From: Candidatus Roizmanbacteria bacterium CG11_big_fil_rev_8_21_14_0_20_36_8
GTDB lineage: Bacteria > Patescibacteriota > Microgenomatia > UBA1406 > GWC2-37-13
Direction of reading: 5' to 3'
DNA length: 8,071 bases
Assembly: GCA_002796045.1 (NCBI GenBank)
Contig: PCVM01000103.1
Location: 1 to 8,071 of the forward strand
The position numbers and the translations under genes were made by a program. The notes beneath the pieces are model-generated. The model did not search any database, was not told the origin of the DNA, and saw only the letters and a list, made by a program, of their open reading frames with translations. Positions 6,742 to 8,071 of this stretch are shown here, piece after piece. Each line of letters starts with the position of its first letter. Within the stretch, counting starts at the first letter, position 1.

Positions 6742-7569
6742 CTATAACAATTCTTTAGAATAAAAAGCTAGGGGTTTTTGTTGATCTGACCCTATTGTAA
6801 GTTTCATTGTATCAAAAAAATAATTCCCCTTTGGATCGCTAATTTCAAAGTCATAAACTCCTGAATTTAAATTACTATATGTAGCAAAAATTCCATGTGG
6901 GTTTGTTTTTAAAAGACGAATCTGAACTCCAGCGTTATTTTTAATTGAAACTAAAATCCCTGGCAACGGAATTTGTCGTTGATTTCTGACTATTCCTGTA
7001 AGAAAGGGCTGTTTTGATGACTGTGATTGACTCTCAATGTCTCCGCTTTGTGGAAAAGAAATATTCACCTTCTTAATACTTAAAGGATTTGTATTTTTAG
7101 TTTGGACTAGTAGATCTTCAATATGATTTTTTTGCTTATTAAGCCTTTGATCATTTCCAACCTGTTTAGGATCTTTTTTAGTTTCAAGATATTTGAGTAA
7201 TTTTTCTTTTGTATCAACATGAGTCATCGCAACATGAGGATCTTGGATAAAATATAAATTTGTTAAGACTTTGATAGTGTCATTTCTTTTTTTATATGTG
7301 TACTGAGTAGGAGAATTTAACCTTTTAAGCAAATTTTTAATCCAAACCTCAAGTGGCCTTCCTTGTATTTGAATAAATGCAAAAGCGACTCCGATCATCC
7401 CAATAACAACTCCCAAAAAAATATTCAAATATGGAATGGGATTAACAATATAGATTATGTATCCTATTGGGAAAAATACCACAAGGTAAAGAAATTGACG
7501 TAGGGTCATAAAGCCAATTAATTTGAATTCAAAAGTGGTAATCTGTCTTGGGACAGGGTGCTGGTCCAT
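6742..7569 (-). CDS. PrgI-family membrane protein with C-terminal carboxypeptidase-regulatory-like beta-sandwich domain
   Basis: The 275-residue protein starts MDQHPVPRQITTFEFKLIGF, the hallmark N-terminus of PrgI-family proteins that accompany VirB4 in Gram-positive and CPR T4SS-like modules. Two membrane segments follow at about residues 24-43 and 46-68. A basic region (KNLLKRLNS, then YKKRN) and a polar linker (about 115-186) lead to a C-terminal domain at about 188-270. It reads FLTGIVRNQRQIPLPGILVSI and LLKTNPHGIFATYSNLNSGVYDFEI across short beta strands, in the style of the carboxypeptidase regulatory-like fold (PF13620-like). Its role would be the membrane platform or docking component for the VirB4 pair encoded next. 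The ATG fits the family start exactly; no Shine-Dalgarno is visible, and a TATACT lies six bases upstream. Charge distribution predicts both ends in the cytoplasm. The family is well supported; the exact role in CPR bacteria is not known to me. Confidence 0.85.
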   Translation of the reverse strand: MDQHPVPRQITTFEFKLIGFMTLRQFLYLVVFFPIGYIIYIVNPIPYLNIFLGVVIGMIGVAFAFIQIQGRPLEVWIKNLLKRLNSPTQYTYKKRNDTIKVLTNLYFIQDPHVAMTHVDTKEKLLKYLETKKDPKQVGNDQRLNKQKNHIEDLLVQTKNTNPLSIKKVNISFPQSGDIESQSQSSKQPFLTGIVRNQRQIPLPGILVSIKNNAGVQIRLLKTNPHGIFATYSNLNSGVYDFEISDPKGNYFFDTMKLTIGSDQQKPLAFYSKELL

Positions 7570-7575
7570 ATTTTA

Positions 7576-7581
7576 AGTATA
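7576..7581 (-). promoter_or_regulatory. -10-like TATACT upstream of the PrgI-VirB4 operon
   Basis: TATACT on the minus strand ends six bases before the ATG at 7569, the same distance as the TATAAT of the deoxyribosyltransferase-like gene. It would start a leaderless transcript. The -35 position at 17 bases reads TACGAA, a poor match, so the promoter call depends on the -10 and its placement alone. Confidence 0.35.
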
Positions 7582-7582
7582 C

Positions 7583-7602
7583 AAAAACAAACTGCCAGTT
7601 CG
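7583..7602 (-). terminator. Short candidate intrinsic terminator after the RNase HI gene
   Basis: The minus-strand transcript forms CGAACT-GGC-AGTTTG (7588-7602), six pairs including one G-U with a three-base loop, followed at once by five U residues (7583-7587). It lies about 45 bases after the RNase HI stop and just before the -10 of the next operon, a sensible place for a boundary. The stem is short and AT-rich, so it would be weak. Confidence 0.4.
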
Positions 7603-7641
7603 TAGTGTGTAATCTAAAATATTAAAGTAATTTAGCAGTTT
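7589..7641 (-). repeat. Seven-base inverted repeat that competes with the terminator hairpin
   Basis: AAACTGC, just after the RNase HI stop (7635-7641 on the minus strand), is a perfect complement to GCAGTTT (7589-7595), with 39 bases between. Pairing these would break the terminator stem, because they share its 3' arm. The arrangement resembles an antiterminator/terminator switch, but seven bases over such distance may be chance. Confidence 0.25.
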
Positions 7642-7645
7642 AAAC

Positions 7646-8062
7646 TCAAGCGTTTTCAAGGGCTTCTTTTACCAGCGCATCGGCTTCAGTATTTCTATCT
7701 CGAAGTACATGTTTGTATTCAATGGCCATCTGTAGCTCCATTTCAAGAAGTTTAGTCTTTAAATAAAGCGGTTTTATATCGGCACTTTTCACTTTGTAAG
7801 ACCCTTTAACTTGATTTACCATAAGAAGTGAATCTGAAATCACTAATAAACTTTTCACTTTAATCCTCTTATTTTTAATTTGCTCGCTGACATATTCCAA
7901 TGCTTTTATTAGTGCCGTGTACTCCGCTACGTTATTTGATGCAATCCCAATACGCTCGTTTTTAGTGTAGATTTGTTTTTTTCCATCATAAATAAGAAAT
8001 CCGTATGCTGCTTGACCAGGATTATTCAGAGATCCGCCGTCGGTATAAATTTTTAGATTCAT
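7646..8062 (-). CDS. RNase HI-family protein (RVT_3-type ribonuclease H)
   Basis: This 138-residue protein would cut the RNA strand of RNA-DNA hybrids in the cytoplasm using two metal ions. All four catalytic acids are present: Asp8 in YTDGG, Glu47 in NNVAEY, Asp77 in ISDS and Asp128 in NTEADALV. The preceding HVLRDRN (118-124) is the usual substrate and metal-side motif. The length and lack of a basic protrusion point to the short RVT_3-type subfamily seen in many bacteria and archaea, and not to E. coli RnhA itself, so no symbol is given. The ATG at 8062 gives the standard family start. Only nine bases upstream are visible: AAT followed by ATCTTC, which could be the tail of a TATAAT six bases from the start. 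It ends at a TGA with the protein at its expected length. A short terminator-like hairpin follows. Confidence 0.92.
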   Translation of the reverse strand: MNLKIYTDGGSLNNPGQAAYGFLIYDGKKQIYTKNERIGIASNNVAEYTALIKALEYVSEQIKNKRIKVKSLLVISDSLLMVNQVKGSYKVKSADIKPLYLKTKLLEMELQMAIEYKHVLRDRNTEADALVKEALENA

Positions 8063-8071
8063 GAAGATATT

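Noticed and set aside
7646..7648. TGA possibly read as glycine (genetic code 25) at the end of the RNase HI gene.
   Set aside because: The protein already has its full family length, read-through would add only two residues before TAA, and no internal TGA occurs in any gene here.

Overview
The window looks like part of a chromosome from a Candidate Phyla Radiation (Patescibacteria) bacterium, most likely of the Microgenomates or Parcubacteria type. This rests on protein family resemblance and gene order, because there is no rRNA or tRNA here to confirm it. The main clues are a compact, AT-rich layout, a PrgI-like membrane protein beside a VirB4-type ATPase split into two genes, and a small deoxyribosyltransferase-like protein of a kind I associate with these genomes. 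Stop codons are TAA (three), TAG (two) and TGA (one, ending the RNase H gene at a natural protein end). There is no sign that TGA is read as glycine, as it is in Gracilibacteria and Absconditabacteria.

Every gene is on the minus strand, so transcription runs from high to low coordinates. In that order: (1) an RNase HI-family protein, 8062-7646; (2) a T4SS-like module made of a PrgI-family membrane protein with a C-terminal beta-sandwich domain (7569-6742), a TraC/VirB4 N-terminal-domain protein (6738-6082) and a VirB4 ATPase with intact Walker motifs (6048-4282); (3) a class B penicillin-binding protein of the PBP2/MrdA type (4238-2535); (4) a 702-residue protein of no family I recognise (2451-343); (5) the first 93 codons of a nucleoside 2-deoxyribosyltransferase-like protein that runs off the low-coordinate end.

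The three module genes are separated by 3 and 33 bases and are almost certainly one operon. They would form the membrane anchor and motor of a secretion, DNA-uptake or surface-appendage machine. PBP2 follows 43 bases later and would insert peptidoglycan crosslinks during elongation. Its closeness to the motor may mean co-expression, but it also has a -10-like box of its own. The gaps total only about 310 bases and none exceeds 83, so no intergenic stretch is left undescribed.

The points most worth a second look are the orphan 702-residue protein, -10-like boxes placed so close to start codons that the mRNAs would be leaderless or nearly so, loss of the catalytic glutamate in the deoxyribosyltransferase-like protein, the likely cytoplasmic side of the PrgI beta-sandwich, and pairs of cysteines in the exported part of PBP2. 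I found no CRISPR array, transposon, integrase, attachment site or origin.
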